A stretch of DNA of 64,000 bases. It comes from CAIXSE01 sp040769125 (lineage in GTDB: Bacteria > Actinomycetota > Thermoleophilia > UBA2241). Location: contig JAXGLO010000001.1 of NCBI GenBank assembly GCA_040769125.1, positions 1,612,001 to 1,676,000 of the forward strand, read 5' to 3'. Position 1 is the first letter of the stretch. Every line of letters begins with the position of its first letter. Positions 47,843 through 55,867 of this stretch are shown here, one piece after another. Position numbers and translations under genes: made by a program. The notes below the pieces were generated by a model that saw only the letters and a list, made by a program, of their open reading frames with translations, did no database searches and was not told the DNA's origin.

Positions 47843-48940
47843 TCAGAACTGCCGCAGGAAGCGGACGTCGTTGTCGTAGAACAGGCGCAGGTCGGGGATG
47901 CCGTACTTGAGCATCGCCAGGCGCTCCACGCCCATCCCGAAGGCGAAGCCCGAGACGGCCTCGGGGTCGTACCCGACGAAACCGTAGAGCTCGGGGTCGA
48001 CCATGCCCGCGCCCATGATCTCGAGCCAGCCGGCGTGCTTGCAGGACCGGCAGCCCTTGCCGCCGCAGAGCTCACAGCTCACATCAACCTCGATGCTGGG
48101 CTCGGTGAACGGGAAGAAGTGCGGGCGCACGCGGATGGCGCGCTCCCCACCGAAGAACTCGCGGGTGAAGTGGTGCAGGGTGCCCTTGAGGTCGGCCAGC
48201 GTGATGCCCTCGTCGACCACCAGCCCCTCGATCTGATGGAACATCGGCGTATGCGTAGCGTCCGAGTCGCGCCGGTACACCTTGCCCGGGCAGAGGACGT
48301 ACACGGGAGGACGCTGCTGCTCCATCACCCGCACCTGCACCGGCGAGGTGTGGGTGCGCAGCAGCACGCCGCGATCGGTGTCGAGGACGGCGCCGGGCGC
48401 CGGCGCCTGCTGCCCCTCGATCCAGAACGTGTCGTGCGCGGAGCGCGCCGGGTGGCTGGGCGGCGTGTTGAGAGCCGTGAAGTTGTAGTAGTCGAGCTCG
48501 ACCTCGGGGCCCTCGGCGATGCGGTAACCGAGGCCGATGAAGATGTCTTCGACCTCGCGCATGGTCTGGCTGATGAGGTGCTCGTGGCCGCCCGGGAAAG
48601 GCCGGCCCGGCAGCGTGACGTCGACGCGTTCGCCGGCCAGCGACGCGTCGAGCGCGGCCGCCTTGAGCTCGGCCTCACGGGCGTCGACCAGAGCCTCGAG
48701 CTCACGCCGGACGATGTTGCCGTGCTTGCCGACGAGCGGCCGCTCCTCCGCCGGCAGTGAGCTGATGGACCGCAGCATCTCTGTGAGGGCGCTCTTGCGT
48801 CCCAGGGTGGCGACACGCGCCTGCTCGAGCGCCTCGAGGTCGGCGGCGGCCAGGATGGCGTCGCGACCCGACTCGAGCAGCACGGCCAGGCGAGGGGTGT
48901 GCTCGCGAAGCTGCTCCAGCTGAGCGTCGTCCATGGTCAT
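47843..48940 (-). CDS. pheS: Phenylalanyl-tRNA synthetase alpha subunit
   Basis: The product has 365 aa. ATG 48940 overlaps the stop of the methyltransferase gene (ATGA); a second ATG at 48934 has better AAGG spacing. N-terminal coiled coil (about 1-90), then class II core: HPARSAHDTFWI (motif around the HPAR signature), RTHTSPVQVRVM, GKVYRRDSDATHTPMFHQIEG and FGMGVERLAMLKYGI. A CELCGGKGCRSCKHAGW insert is typical of bacterial PheS. Works with PheT. Confidence 0.95.
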   Translation of the reverse strand: MTMDDAQLEQLREHTPRLAVLLESGRDAILAAADLEALEQARVATLGRKSALTEMLRSISSLPAEERPLVGKHGNIVRRELEALVDAREAELKAAALDASLAGERVDVTLPGRPFPGGHEHLISQTMREVEDIFIGLGYRIAEGPEVELDYYNFTALNTPPSHPARSAHDTFWIEGQQAPAPGAVLDTDRGVLLRTHTSPVQVRVMEQQRPPVYVLCPGKVYRRDSDATHTPMFHQIEGLVVDEGITLADLKGTLHHFTREFFGGERAIRVRPHFFPFTEPSIEVDVSCELCGGKGCRSCKHAGWLEIMGAGMVDPELYGFVGYDPEAVSGFAFGMGVERLAMLKYGIPDLRLFYDNDVRFLRQF

Positions 48941-49863
48941 CCTTCCTCGGGCGAGGCGCCCGTGAGCGATTCGGCGCCGCCGGGCCCGCGGCGCGACAGC
49001 TCGTAGAGGGCGATCGCGCCGGCGACGCCGGCGTTGAGAGACTCGACGGCGCCGGAGCACCCCGGCGCCAGCGGGATCGTGACGAAACTCGTGACGTGGT
49101 CGAGGGCCTCGGCCGAGAGGCCGGCGCGCTCCGCGCCGACGGCGAGGACGGCCGGCCGGCTCACCTGTGCCCGGGGCAGCGGCACTCCGCCGTGCGCGGC
49201 GAGGCCGTAGACCTCCGCCGCCCCGAGCTGCGCCACAACCTCGCCGAGCCCGGCCCCGACGACCAGCGCCGGGCCGAAGACGGCACCCATGCTGGCGCGC
49301 ACCACTTTGGGGCCGTAGAGATCGGCGCTCCCGCGGCCGGTGACCACGGCCGCCGCACCGAAGGCGGCGGCGGCACGCAACAGCGTCCCCATGTTGCCAG
49401 GGTCGGCGATGCCGTCGGCGTAGACCACGAGCAGGTCGGGCGCCGCGACGTCGATGAGCGCGCCCAGGGGCCGCCGCTCCGGCAGCGGGAAGACCGCCAT
49501 CACGGCGGGCGGCGTCTCCAGAGCGCTGAGACGGGCGGCCACGCGCGGGGCCACCGGATACAGGGCGAGCGGCGGCTCGACGAGGCCGTGACGGACGACG
49601 GCGCCAGCCGGCTCGCCGTCCGTCAGCCCCAGACCCGCGGCGAGCGCCTCAGCCTCGTCCTCCCGCAGAAAGACCATCTGCGGCCGGCGGCCGGCAGCGA
49701 GGCCGGCCGCCACAAGATCGGCGCCCTCCACAAGGAAGGCGCCTTCGCGCTCGCGGTACTTACGGTAGCGCAGCGACGCCGCCCGCTTGACGAGGGCGTT
49801 GTGCGCGCTCGCGATTGCTTCGCCTAAAACCCCAAGCGGCTCGCCTGCTCCGCCGGCGTTCAG
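48937..49863 (-). CDS. SpoU/TrmH-family rRNA 2'-O-methyltransferase
   Basis: The product has about 308 aa. The N-terminal substrate-binding part (NALVKRAASLRYRKYREREGAFLVEG) is followed by a SPOUT knot: ADGIADPGNMGTLLRAAAAFGAAAVV, GSADLYGPKVVRASMGAVF, and VGAERAGLSAEALD with VTIPLAPGCSGAVESLNAGVAGAIALYE (motif 3). It methylates a ribose in 23S rRNA, using SAM. No ATG, GTG or TTG lies between the rplT stop and the conserved start; CTG 49863, overlapping the rplT TGA as CTGA, is the only coupled candidate. Grouping with rplT and pheST is common. Confidence 0.88.
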   Translation of the reverse strand: MNAGGAGEPLGVLGEAIASAHNALVKRAASLRYRKYREREGAFLVEGADLVAAGLAAGRRPQMVFLREDEAEALAAGLGLTDGEPAGAVVRHGLVEPPLALYPVAPRVAARLSALETPPAVMAVFPLPERRPLGALIDVAAPDLLVVYADGIADPGNMGTLLRAAAAFGAAAVVTGRGSADLYGPKVVRASMGAVFGPALVVGAGLGEVVAQLGAAEVYGLAAHGGVPLPRAQVSRPAVLAVGAERAGLSAEALDHVTSFVTIPLAPGCSGAVESLNAGVAGAIALYELSRRGPGGAESLTGASPEEG

Positions 49864-50222
49864 GCCGCTTCGAGAGCCGTACGGGCCCGCTCGACCAGGG
49901 CGCTGAAGTACGTCGGGTCGCTCACGGCGATCTCTGCCAGCATCTTGCGGTCCAGCTCGACCTGGGCGAGCTGCAGTCCGTGCATGAACTGGTTGTACGA
50001 GATGCCGTTCTCGCGGGCACCGGCATTGATGCGGATAATCCACAACTTGCGGAACTCGCGCTTGCGCACGCGGCGGTCACGGTAGGCGTACTGGCCGCTC
50101 CGTTGCACCTGCTCTTTGGCACGCTTGTACGACGAGTTCTTGGTGGCACGATAACCCTTTGCCTGCTTTAGCACCTTCCGGCGCTTCTTGAGAGCGTTAA
50201 CGCTCCGTTTAACTCGAGACAT
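49860..50222 (-). CDS. rplT: Ribosomal protein L20
   Basis: The product has 120 aa, full-length L20: SRVKRSVNALKKRRKVLKQAKGYRATKNSSYKRAKEQ (split), RRVRKREFRKLWIIRINA, and GISYNQFMHGLQ. It binds 23S rRNA early in 50S assembly and, in Firmicutes, represses its own operon through an mRNA mimic. The order infC-rpmI-rplT is standard. The stop overlaps the possible CTG start of the methyltransferase gene. Confidence 0.97.
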   Translation of the reverse strand: MSRVKRSVNALKKRRKVLKQAKGYRATKNSSYKRAKEQVQRSGQYAYRDRRVRKREFRKLWIIRINAGARENGISYNQFMHGLQLAQVELDRKMLAEIAVSDPTYFSALVERARTALEAA

Positions 50223-50252
50223 GGTCGGTCACTCCTTGGAGCTTCCAGGCCC

Positions 50253-50450
50253 TCAGTGGCGGGCCAACAGGCACTTGATCACCCTGGAATCCGCCTTGCT
50301 GACATCGTTCATCTTGCGGAACCCACGCTTGCGCTTGGCGGACTTGTGTTCCAGGAGGTGGCTCTTCATCCCGTGGCGGCGCTTGAGCTTGCCGCCCCCG
50401 GTGAGGCTGAAGCGCTTCTTCGTAGCGCTGTGTGTCTTCATCTTCGGCAT
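50253..50450 (-). CDS. rpmI: Ribosomal protein L35
   Basis: The product has 65 aa: MPKMKTHSATKKRFSLTGGGKLKRRHG and KSHLLEHKSAKRKRGFRKMNDVS (split) are the L35 hallmarks. It is part of the 50S subunit. It is 15 bp downstream of infC and 30 bp upstream of rplT, with a good ribosome binding site. Confidence 0.97.
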   Translation of the reverse strand: MPKMKTHSATKKRFSLTGGGKLKRRHGMKSHLLEHKSAKRKRGFRKMNDVSKADSRVIKCLLARH

Positions 50451-50465
50451 GTGTCCCTCCTCCCG

Positions 50466-50990
50466 CTACTTCACCGGCGCGAGCATCATGACCATGTTGC
50501 GCCCGTCCTGCAGCGGCATGGACTCGATGACGCCGTACTCTTTGACATCTTCGGCGAGGCGCAGAAGCAGCTGCTCGCCGCGCTCCGGATGCACCATCTC
50601 GCGGCCGCGGAACATGATCGTGACCTTGACCTTGTCCTTCTGCTGCAGAAAGCGCAGCACGTGGCCCTTCTTGGTGTCGTAGTCGTGCACGCCGACCTTG
50701 GGCCGGAACTTGATCTCCTTGATCACGATCTGATTCTGGTGCTTGCGCGCCTGTTTCGCCTTGAGCTCGAGTTCGTAGCGATACTTGCTGTAGTTCATCA
50801 CCCGGCACACGGGCGGGTCGGCTTGCGCGGCGACTTCGACGAGGTCGAGGCCTCTCTCGGCAGCGTACTCCTGGGCGTAGCGGATCGGCTGAATGCCGAG
50901 CTGCTCGCCCTGCTCGTCGATGAGCCGAACCTTCGGCACCGTGATGCCGTCGTTGATGCGGATGCGCGGCTCCTTGGCCCGCTCACGCAT
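50466..50990 (-). CDS. infC: Translation initiation factor IF-3
   Basis: The product has 174 aa from ATG 50990. N-domain PRIRINDGITVPKVRLIDEQGEQLG, linker with YSKYRYELELKAKQARKHQ, C-domain IKEIKFRPKVGVHDYDTKKGH and VTIMFRGREMVHPERGEQLL (each split). It discriminates start codons on the 30S subunit. The frame is open upstream: GTG 51056 has AAAGGAG but only 3 nt spacing, and ATG 51023 follows a T-run. The frame between GTG and ATG passes through a terminator hairpin, so the start codon choice matters for regulation. infC commonly uses a rare start codon for autocontrol. Confidence 0.93.
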   Translation of the reverse strand: MRERAKEPRIRINDGITVPKVRLIDEQGEQLGIQPIRYAQEYAAERGLDLVEVAAQADPPVCRVMNYSKYRYELELKAKQARKHQNQIVIKEIKFRPKVGVHDYDTKKGHVLRFLQQKDKVKVTIMFRGREMVHPERGEQLLLRLAEDVKEYGVIESMPLQDGRNMVMMLAPVK

Positions 50991-51032
50991 ATACCTGTCT
51001 CTGGGAGAAAATGGTCTGCCCATACGAAAAAA

Positions 51033-51051
51033 GGCTCGCCGGCGGCGAGCC
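51033..51051 (-). terminator. Leader terminator (attenuator) before infC
   Basis: On the minus strand, GGCTCGCC and GGCGAGCC form a perfect 8-bp stem with a 3-nt loop, directly followed by six T and then the ATG at 51023. This is a textbook Rho-independent terminator, placed between the infC promoter and the gene, so it should control read-through. GCGAGC at 51116-51111 upstream could pair with the first arm (GCTCGC, 51050-51045) as an antiterminator. Confidence 0.7.
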
Positions 51052-51142
51052 CTCACGATCTCCTTTCTCGTGAATAACCCTGTCGACCTACTACCGGCGC
51101 AAGGTGGGGTGCTCGCAGGCCCCCGCTTGAATGGCACTCCGC

Positions 51143-51171
51143 AGTATACATGCCCGCCAGGCGAGCGTCGA
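51143..51171 (-). promoter_or_regulatory. Promoter of the infC-rpmI-rplT-... operon
   Basis: TCGACG (51171-51166) and TATACT (51148-51143) on the minus strand, spacing 17. The leader to ATG 50990 would be about 145 nt and includes the hairpin at 51033-51051. Confidence 0.65.
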
Positions 51172-51260
51172 CTGCCGCCCGGATCGAGCCGGGTGGCCGG
51201 CGACCGCTGGAGCGGACCCTGCCCCCGGAGTAGCATCCGGGCAGCAACCGGGAGGCGCCC

Positions 51261-52229
51261 ATGCCGGCCACCAAGAGCCACTTCCTCATCGACGGCCGAG
51301 GATCACACGACGAGGTCGACCGCGCATCGCTCGAGCAGCACCTCGCCGCGGCCGAGTTCTTCTGGCTCGACCTGCACAAGCCGAGCGCGGACGACGTGGC
51401 CATGCTCGGCGAGCTCTTCGCCTACCACCCGCTGGCCGTGGAGGACGCGGCCCACTTCGGCCAGCGCCCCAAGCTCGACGAGTACGACGACTTCGTCCTG
51501 CTCGTCGCCTACGGCGCCAACAGCGACACCGACGGGCTCGTCGAGGTGCACTGCTTCCTCTCGAGCAGATGCCTCGTGACAGTGCATCACGACGACTGCC
51601 CGGCTTTCGAGGATCTGCGCCGGCGCGCCGCCCGCGAGATCCTGCCGGCGATGCGGGGTCCGCTGCTGCTCCACGCCGTCGTCGACGCGCTCGTCGACAG
51701 CTTCTTCCCCAGGCTCAGTGAGATCGACGACCGCATCGACGAGCTCGAGGAGAACGTGTTCAAGCGCCCCAGCGACGCCCAGCTCCAGCATCTCTTCCGC
51801 CTCAAGCGCCGCCTCATAGCCTGGCGCAAAGTGATTACGCCGCAGCGCGATCTCTTCGCGCAGCTGGCCAACGGCGTGGCCGCCATCCCGGGCATGACCG
51901 ACGAGATGGAGCGATACTACCGGGACGTGTACGACCACCTCATCCGCATCAGCGACCTCGTCGACAGCTACCGCGATCTTCTCACCGGCGCCATGGACAT
52001 CTATCTCTCGACCGTGTCCAACAGGCTCAACGTCGTCATGAAGCGGCTCACCATCGTCGCCACCATCTTCATGCCGCTCACCTGGATCACAGGCTTCTTC
52101 GGCATGAACTTCGGCTGGCTCGTGCTCAACGTCAGCGGCTGGACCGCCTTCCTCGCCTTCGGGCTGACCACCCAGGCGGTGGCCGTCGTCGTCATGCTGC
52201 TGCTGTTCCGGCGGCGAGGCTGGATGTAG
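51261..52229 (+). CDS. corA: CorA-family magnesium/cobalt transporter
   Basis: The product has 322 aa. ATG 51261 has GGGAGG 5 nt upstream. Large N-terminal cytoplasmic domain with acidic helices (KRRLIAWRKVITPQRDLF, YYRDVYDHLIRISDLVDSYRDLL), then two C-terminal helices; the pore signature FFGMNFG follows the first (IVATIFMPLTWITGFFGMNF split). It moves Mg2+ (or Co2+) as a pentamer. It is inserted on the opposite strand between thrS and infC, which are usually neighbours, so it probably arrived after that order formed. Confidence 0.92.
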   Translation: MPATKSHFLIDGRGSHDEVDRASLEQHLAAAEFFWLDLHKPSADDVAMLGELFAYHPLAVEDAAHFGQRPKLDEYDDFVLLVAYGANSDTDGLVEVHCFLSSRCLVTVHHDDCPAFEDLRRRAAREILPAMRGPLLLHAVVDALVDSFFPRLSEIDDRIDELEENVFKRPSDAQLQHLFRLKRRLIAWRKVITPQRDLFAQLANGVAAIPGMTDEMERYYRDVYDHLIRISDLVDSYRDLLTGAMDIYLSTVSNRLNVVMKRLTIVATIFMPLTWITGFFGMNFGWLVLNVSGWTAFLAFGLTTQAVAVVVMLLLFRRRGWM

Positions 52230-52312
52230 CGAGGGCGGCGGCTCAGACGCAAACGTCGCGACGCACGAAGAGCGCCGGCGCAGCCGATCGCTAGTCACGC
52301 AGCCGCCGGCGA

Positions 52313-52338
52313 GGCGGCGGGCACGAAGGCCCGCCGCC
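52313..52338. terminator. Bidirectional terminator-like hairpin between corA and thrS
   Basis: Perfect 10-bp arms GGCGGCGGGC and its complement with loop ACGAAG lie in the gap where corA and thrS converge. It serves both strands; no T-runs. Confidence 0.55.
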
Positions 52339-52348
52339 CTCCCCGGCG

Positions 52349-54382
52349 TTACTGGCTGGGCAGCGCGCGCTCGCGGACCTCGCCGGCGATGCCGGCGACG
52401 ACCGCCGCGAGCGGTGCCGCGCCCTTCTGCTCGCCCCGCTCGCGCACGGCGACCTCGCGGGCCTCCTGCTCCCTGTCGCCGACCACCAGCAGGTAGGGCA
52501 CCTTCTGGAGCTGGCCGTCGCGGATGCGCTTGCCCATGCTCTCGCTGCGGTCGTCGAGCTCGGCGCGCAGGTCTGCCGCGCGCAACTCGGCGAGCACCTC
52601 GCGGCCGTACTCCGCATGCCTGTCGGCGATGGGGATCACGACGGCCTGTACCGGCGCCAGCCAGGTCGGCAGGTTGCCGCCGTAATGCTCGAGCAGGATG
52701 CCCATGAAGCGCTCGATGCTGCCGAGCAGGGCGCGGTGGATCATGACGGGCCGATGCTCTTCGTTGTCGGCCCCGGTGTACGTGATGTCGAGGCGCTCCG
52801 GCATGGCGAAATCGACCTGGATCGTGCCGCACTGCCAGGTGCGGCCCATGACGTCGCGGATGTGAAAGTCGATCTTGGGGCCGTAGAAGGCGCCGTCGCC
52901 GGGGTTGAGCTGATACGGGAGCGGCGCCCCGTCGGGCGTGAGCTCGGCGTCGAGGACGCGCGTGAGCACGCCCTCGGCGGTGGCCCACATCTCGTCCGAG
53001 CCGATGCTCTTCTCCGGACGGGTGCTGAGTTCAATCCTCACGTCGCTGAACCCGAATGAGGCGTAGATGTGGTGCATGAAGCGCACGACGCCGCGAACCT
53101 CGCCCTCGAGCTGCTCCGGCGTGCAGTAGATATGGGCGTCGTCCTGGGTGAAGTAGCGCACGCGGAAGAGGCCGTGCAGGACGCCGCTCATCTCGTGGCG
53201 GTGCACGCGGCCGAGCTCGGCCATGCGCAGCGGCAGGTCACGGTAGGAGCGCCGGCGGTTCTTGTAGACCAGCAGACCGCCGGGGCAGTTCATGGGCTTC
53301 ACGGCGTACGGCTGCTCGTCGATCTCCGTGAAGTACATGTTGTCCTTGTAATTGTCCCAGTGGCCGCTGCGCTCCCAGAGCTCACGGCGCAGGATCACCG
53401 GCGTGCTGATCTCCTCGTAGCCGGCGCGCACATGCTCCTCGCGCCAGAAGTCGACGATCGCGTTCCAGAGACGCATGCCCCGGGGATGAAAGAAGGGGAA
53501 CCCGGGGCCCTCCTCGTGGAAGCTGAAGAGATCGAGGTCGCGACCGATGCGGCGGTGGTCGCGCTGGCGCGCCAGCTCGAGGGCCTCGAGATGTGCCTTG
53601 AGCTCGTCCCTGGTGGCGAAGGCGGTACCGTAGATGCGCGTGAGCATCGCGTTCTTCTCGCTGCCGCGCCAGTAGGCGCCGGCGAGGCTGGTGAGCTTGA
53701 ACGTGCCCTTGCCGAGCCGGCCCGTGCTGGGCAGGTGCGGGCCGCGACAGAGGTCGACGAAGTCGCCTTGGCGGTACACGCTGATGACCGGAACCTCGGA
53801 GCCCTCAGCCTCGGCGGCGGCGACGAGGTCCTCGATCAGCTCCACCTTGAACGGCTGATCGAGGCCGAGCGGCAGGCCGGACTCGCTCGCGCCGGGCTCG
53901 CCGGCGCCGAACACGGCGAGCGCCTCGTCGACCGACAGCTCGGCGCGCTCCACCGGCAGGTTCTCGCCGACGATGCTGGCCATCTCCTTCTCGATGGCGT
54001 CCAGGTCGGCGTCGGTGATCGGCTCCGGGAAGGCGAAGTCGTAGTAGAAGCCGTTCTCGATGGTCGGGCCGATGGCGAAGCTCGTGCCCGGGAAGCGGCG
54101 CAGGACGGCCTGGGCCATCACGTGGGCCGCCGAGTGGCGCAGCATGTCGACGGCGCCGGGGTCGTCGCCCTTGAGCGTGACCACTTCGAGGCGATCGCCG
54201 TCATGGAGGGGCGCCGACGAGTCGACCAGCAGGGTGACGTCGGGGTCGTCCCGTGAGGTCACTCGAGCGCCGATGGCGGCCTTGGCCAGACGCTGGCCGA
54301 TCGCCGCGGCGGCGTCGCGCACGGTGGCGTCGTCGTCGAGCTCGAGGAGGGAACCGTCGGGGAGGGTGACGTGCAGGGTCAT
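52349..54382 (-). CDS. thrS: Threonyl-tRNA synthetase
   Basis: The product has 677 aa. ATG 54382 gives the TGS domain (LHVTLPDGSLLELDDDATVRDAAAAIG in parts, 1-60). The editing domain follows (LRHSAAHVMAQAVLR, GFYYDF and HTLE-like positions), then the class II core: PVILRRELWERSGHWDNY, MNCPGGLLVYK, MSGVLHGLFRVRYFTQDDAHIYC, and the C-terminal anticodon domain. It charges tRNA-Thr. An extended -10 TGC TAGACT sits about 65 nt upstream. I searched the upstream 200 nt for T-box motifs and found none. Confidence 0.96.
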   Translation of the reverse strand: MTLHVTLPDGSLLELDDDATVRDAAAAIGQRLAKAAIGARVTSRDDPDVTLLVDSSAPLHDGDRLEVVTLKGDDPGAVDMLRHSAAHVMAQAVLRRFPGTSFAIGPTIENGFYYDFAFPEPITDADLDAIEKEMASIVGENLPVERAELSVDEALAVFGAGEPGASESGLPLGLDQPFKVELIEDLVAAAEAEGSEVPVISVYRQGDFVDLCRGPHLPSTGRLGKGTFKLTSLAGAYWRGSEKNAMLTRIYGTAFATRDELKAHLEALELARQRDHRRIGRDLDLFSFHEEGPGFPFFHPRGMRLWNAIVDFWREEHVRAGYEEISTPVILRRELWERSGHWDNYKDNMYFTEIDEQPYAVKPMNCPGGLLVYKNRRRSYRDLPLRMAELGRVHRHEMSGVLHGLFRVRYFTQDDAHIYCTPEQLEGEVRGVVRFMHHIYASFGFSDVRIELSTRPEKSIGSDEMWATAEGVLTRVLDAELTPDGAPLPYQLNPGDGAFYGPKIDFHIRDVMGRTWQCGTIQVDFAMPERLDITYTGADNEEHRPVMIHRALLGSIERFMGILLEHYGGNLPTWLAPVQAVVIPIADRHAEYGREVLAELRAADLRAELDDRSESMGKRIRDGQLQKVPYLLVVGDREQEAREVAVRERGEQKGAAPLAAVVAGIAGEVRERALPSQ

Positions 54383-54502
54383 GCGAAGACCGATCCTTTC
54401 CGCTGCGCGCCCGCGTACCTTGGCGGGGGCTGTTGACGGGCCGAGTCTAGCAGACCCTCGGCAGCCGCCCAGCCGCCTGCTGCTCCTCAACGAGCACGGA
54501 GC

Positions 54503-54540
54503 CCGGCGAAAGGCCGACTGACCGGCGGAAGGCCGACTGA
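54503..54540. repeat. 19-bp tandem duplication upstream of thrS
   Basis: Two copies starting CCGGCGAAAGGCCGACTGA and CCGGCGGAAGGCCGACTGA lie end to end, followed by CTGA microrepeats. It is probably slippage in the divergent intergenic region. Confidence 0.75.
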
Positions 54541-54669
54541 CTGACTGAAGCCGAGTCGCAAATACCGGAGCTGGAAGACGGCAGCCGGCATGGGTTGCAC
54601 TACCGGAACGCCTGCCGGCAGGATATGCTGTACCAACACCGTGACAATTTCCGACAGCGGAGAACGACG

Positions 54670-54957
54670 ATGCCGAAGAAACTGGAGCCGAGAGATTACC
54701 TGAAGCCACGCGACCCGGCGACACTTCCCAAGCGCCGTGGCCGCTCAGCCTCAACCTTCTACCCCGACCTCGTCAAGGCATTCCTCGAGGCCGGTGAAGA
54801 CGCGATGGACGTCGATGTCGAGAAGATCGGCCGCAAGCCCGACACCGTGCGCGCCGCGTTGACCAAGGCCATCCGTACGCTCGGCCTGCAGAGTGAGGCG
54901 CGCGTCTCGTTGATCGCCGGTCAGGTAGTGCTCGTACGGCGCCAGGCGCGCAGCTAG
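54670..54957 (+). CDS. Small basic protein of unknown function
   Basis: The product has 95 aa. ATG 54670 has GGAG 7 nt upstream. The first 30 residues are disordered, Lys/Arg/Pro-rich (MPKKLEPRDYLKPRDP, LPKRRGRSA); the rest is an alpha/beta unit with FYPDLVKAFLEAGEDAMDV, RKPDTVRAALTKAIRTLG and a closing strand pair VSLIAGQVVLVRR. It looks nucleic-acid-binding in character, but no family is known to me. A GC-rich hairpin around 54987-55017 follows it. Confidence 0.6.
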   Translation: MPKKLEPRDYLKPRDPATLPKRRGRSASTFYPDLVKAFLEAGEDAMDVDVEKIGRKPDTVRAALTKAIRTLGLQSEARVSLIAGQVVLVRRQARS

Positions 54958-55047
54958 TCTCGCGAGCTGCGGAAACTCTGACGAGAAGGCCGGCCCTCCT
55001 CGGGCGCCGGCCCGCCATGGCTTCACAGACGGCCCCGGGAGGCGACC

Positions 55048-55743
55048 ATGGATCAGGCGACGCTCGACCTCAAGCACGAACAGCAGGCCACGCGAGAGCG
55101 GCCCCGCCACCGCTACTCGCTGCTCACCAGGGCATTGGCGCGCGGCATGGACCTGTTCGCCGGCGAAGAGACGACGGTCGCCAAGGCGAAGCTCATCGAG
55201 TCCCTGGCGACGGTGCCCTACCTGGCCTGGGAGCGCCGCGTCTGCAGGCTCATGGAGAAGCGTCACTACCGGGACGCTCACAGCCTTCGTGAGGCGCATG
55301 CGCTGGTGAAATGGGCGCGAGAAGCGCAGGACAACGAGCGCTGGCACCTGATCGTCATCAACGAGAAGCTGGCTGAAGACGGCGCCCCCACGCCGCGCTA
55401 TCTCACGCCGCCCTTCCCTTCGCTCATCATTACCGGCCACCGCGTGATGTCGTGGCTCCTGGCGCGCCTCAGCCTCCGAAGGGCCTACATCCTGAACGCG
55501 GAGTTCGAAGACCACGCAGAGCACACCTACGCGCAACTCGTCGCAGACCACCCCGAGTGGGAGTCGCAGCCGGTGACCAGCGAGGTGGTGCGCGAGTACG
55601 GCGAGCTCGACTCGTGGGCGGACGTCTTCCGGCGCATCGGGCTCGACGAGCGCGACCACAGGAACACCAGCTTCATCCTCGGCGGCCGCCCGGAGCACGC
55701 GGTGCACTACGACGGGATGCCAGAGACGCCTGCGGCGCAGTAG
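55048..55743 (+). CDS. Alternative-oxidase-like diiron protein
   Basis: The product has 231 aa. ATG 55048 has GGGAGG 5 nt upstream. All diiron helices of the AOX/PTOX family are readable: LIESLATVPYLAW with Glu51, AREAQDNERWHLIVI with Glu97 and His100, a hydrophobic membrane-anchor helix pair (SLIITGHRVMSWLLARLSL), NAEFEDHAEHTY with Glu154, and LDERDHRNTS with Glu201 and His204. AOX oxidises quinol and reduces O2 to water without pumping protons. In an organism likely to use menaquinone, the quinol donor would be unusual. No oxidase-associated gene is nearby. Confidence 0.78.
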   Translation: MDQATLDLKHEQQATRERPRHRYSLLTRALARGMDLFAGEETTVAKAKLIESLATVPYLAWERRVCRLMEKRHYRDAHSLREAHALVKWAREAQDNERWHLIVINEKLAEDGAPTPRYLTPPFPSLIITGHRVMSWLLARLSLRRAYILNAEFEDHAEHTYAQLVADHPEWESQPVTSEVVREYGELDSWADVFRRIGLDERDHRNTSFILGGRPEHAVHYDGMPETPAAQ

Positions 55744-55867
55744 GCGCTTCTGCACGCGGTAGAAGCCCTGGCCGCCGTCCGCGACGGAGCAGACCTTCGC
55801 GCACGGTCGAAGCCGGCTCCGCTCTCCTCGATGCCCTTGAGGCAGTTGAGGCCGCAGACCGGGACCG

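Noticed and set aside
44735..48760. A 1,341-codon plus-strand open frame antisense to argR relic, pheT and pheS
   Set aside because: It lies exactly opposite well-supported pheS/pheT; high GC and codon bias leave the antisense frame open. The product is low-complexity His/Arg/Asp-rich with no domain.
54383..54600. T-box leader before thrS
   Set aside because: No T-box consensus or specifier arrangement was seen, and there is no leader terminator with T-run.
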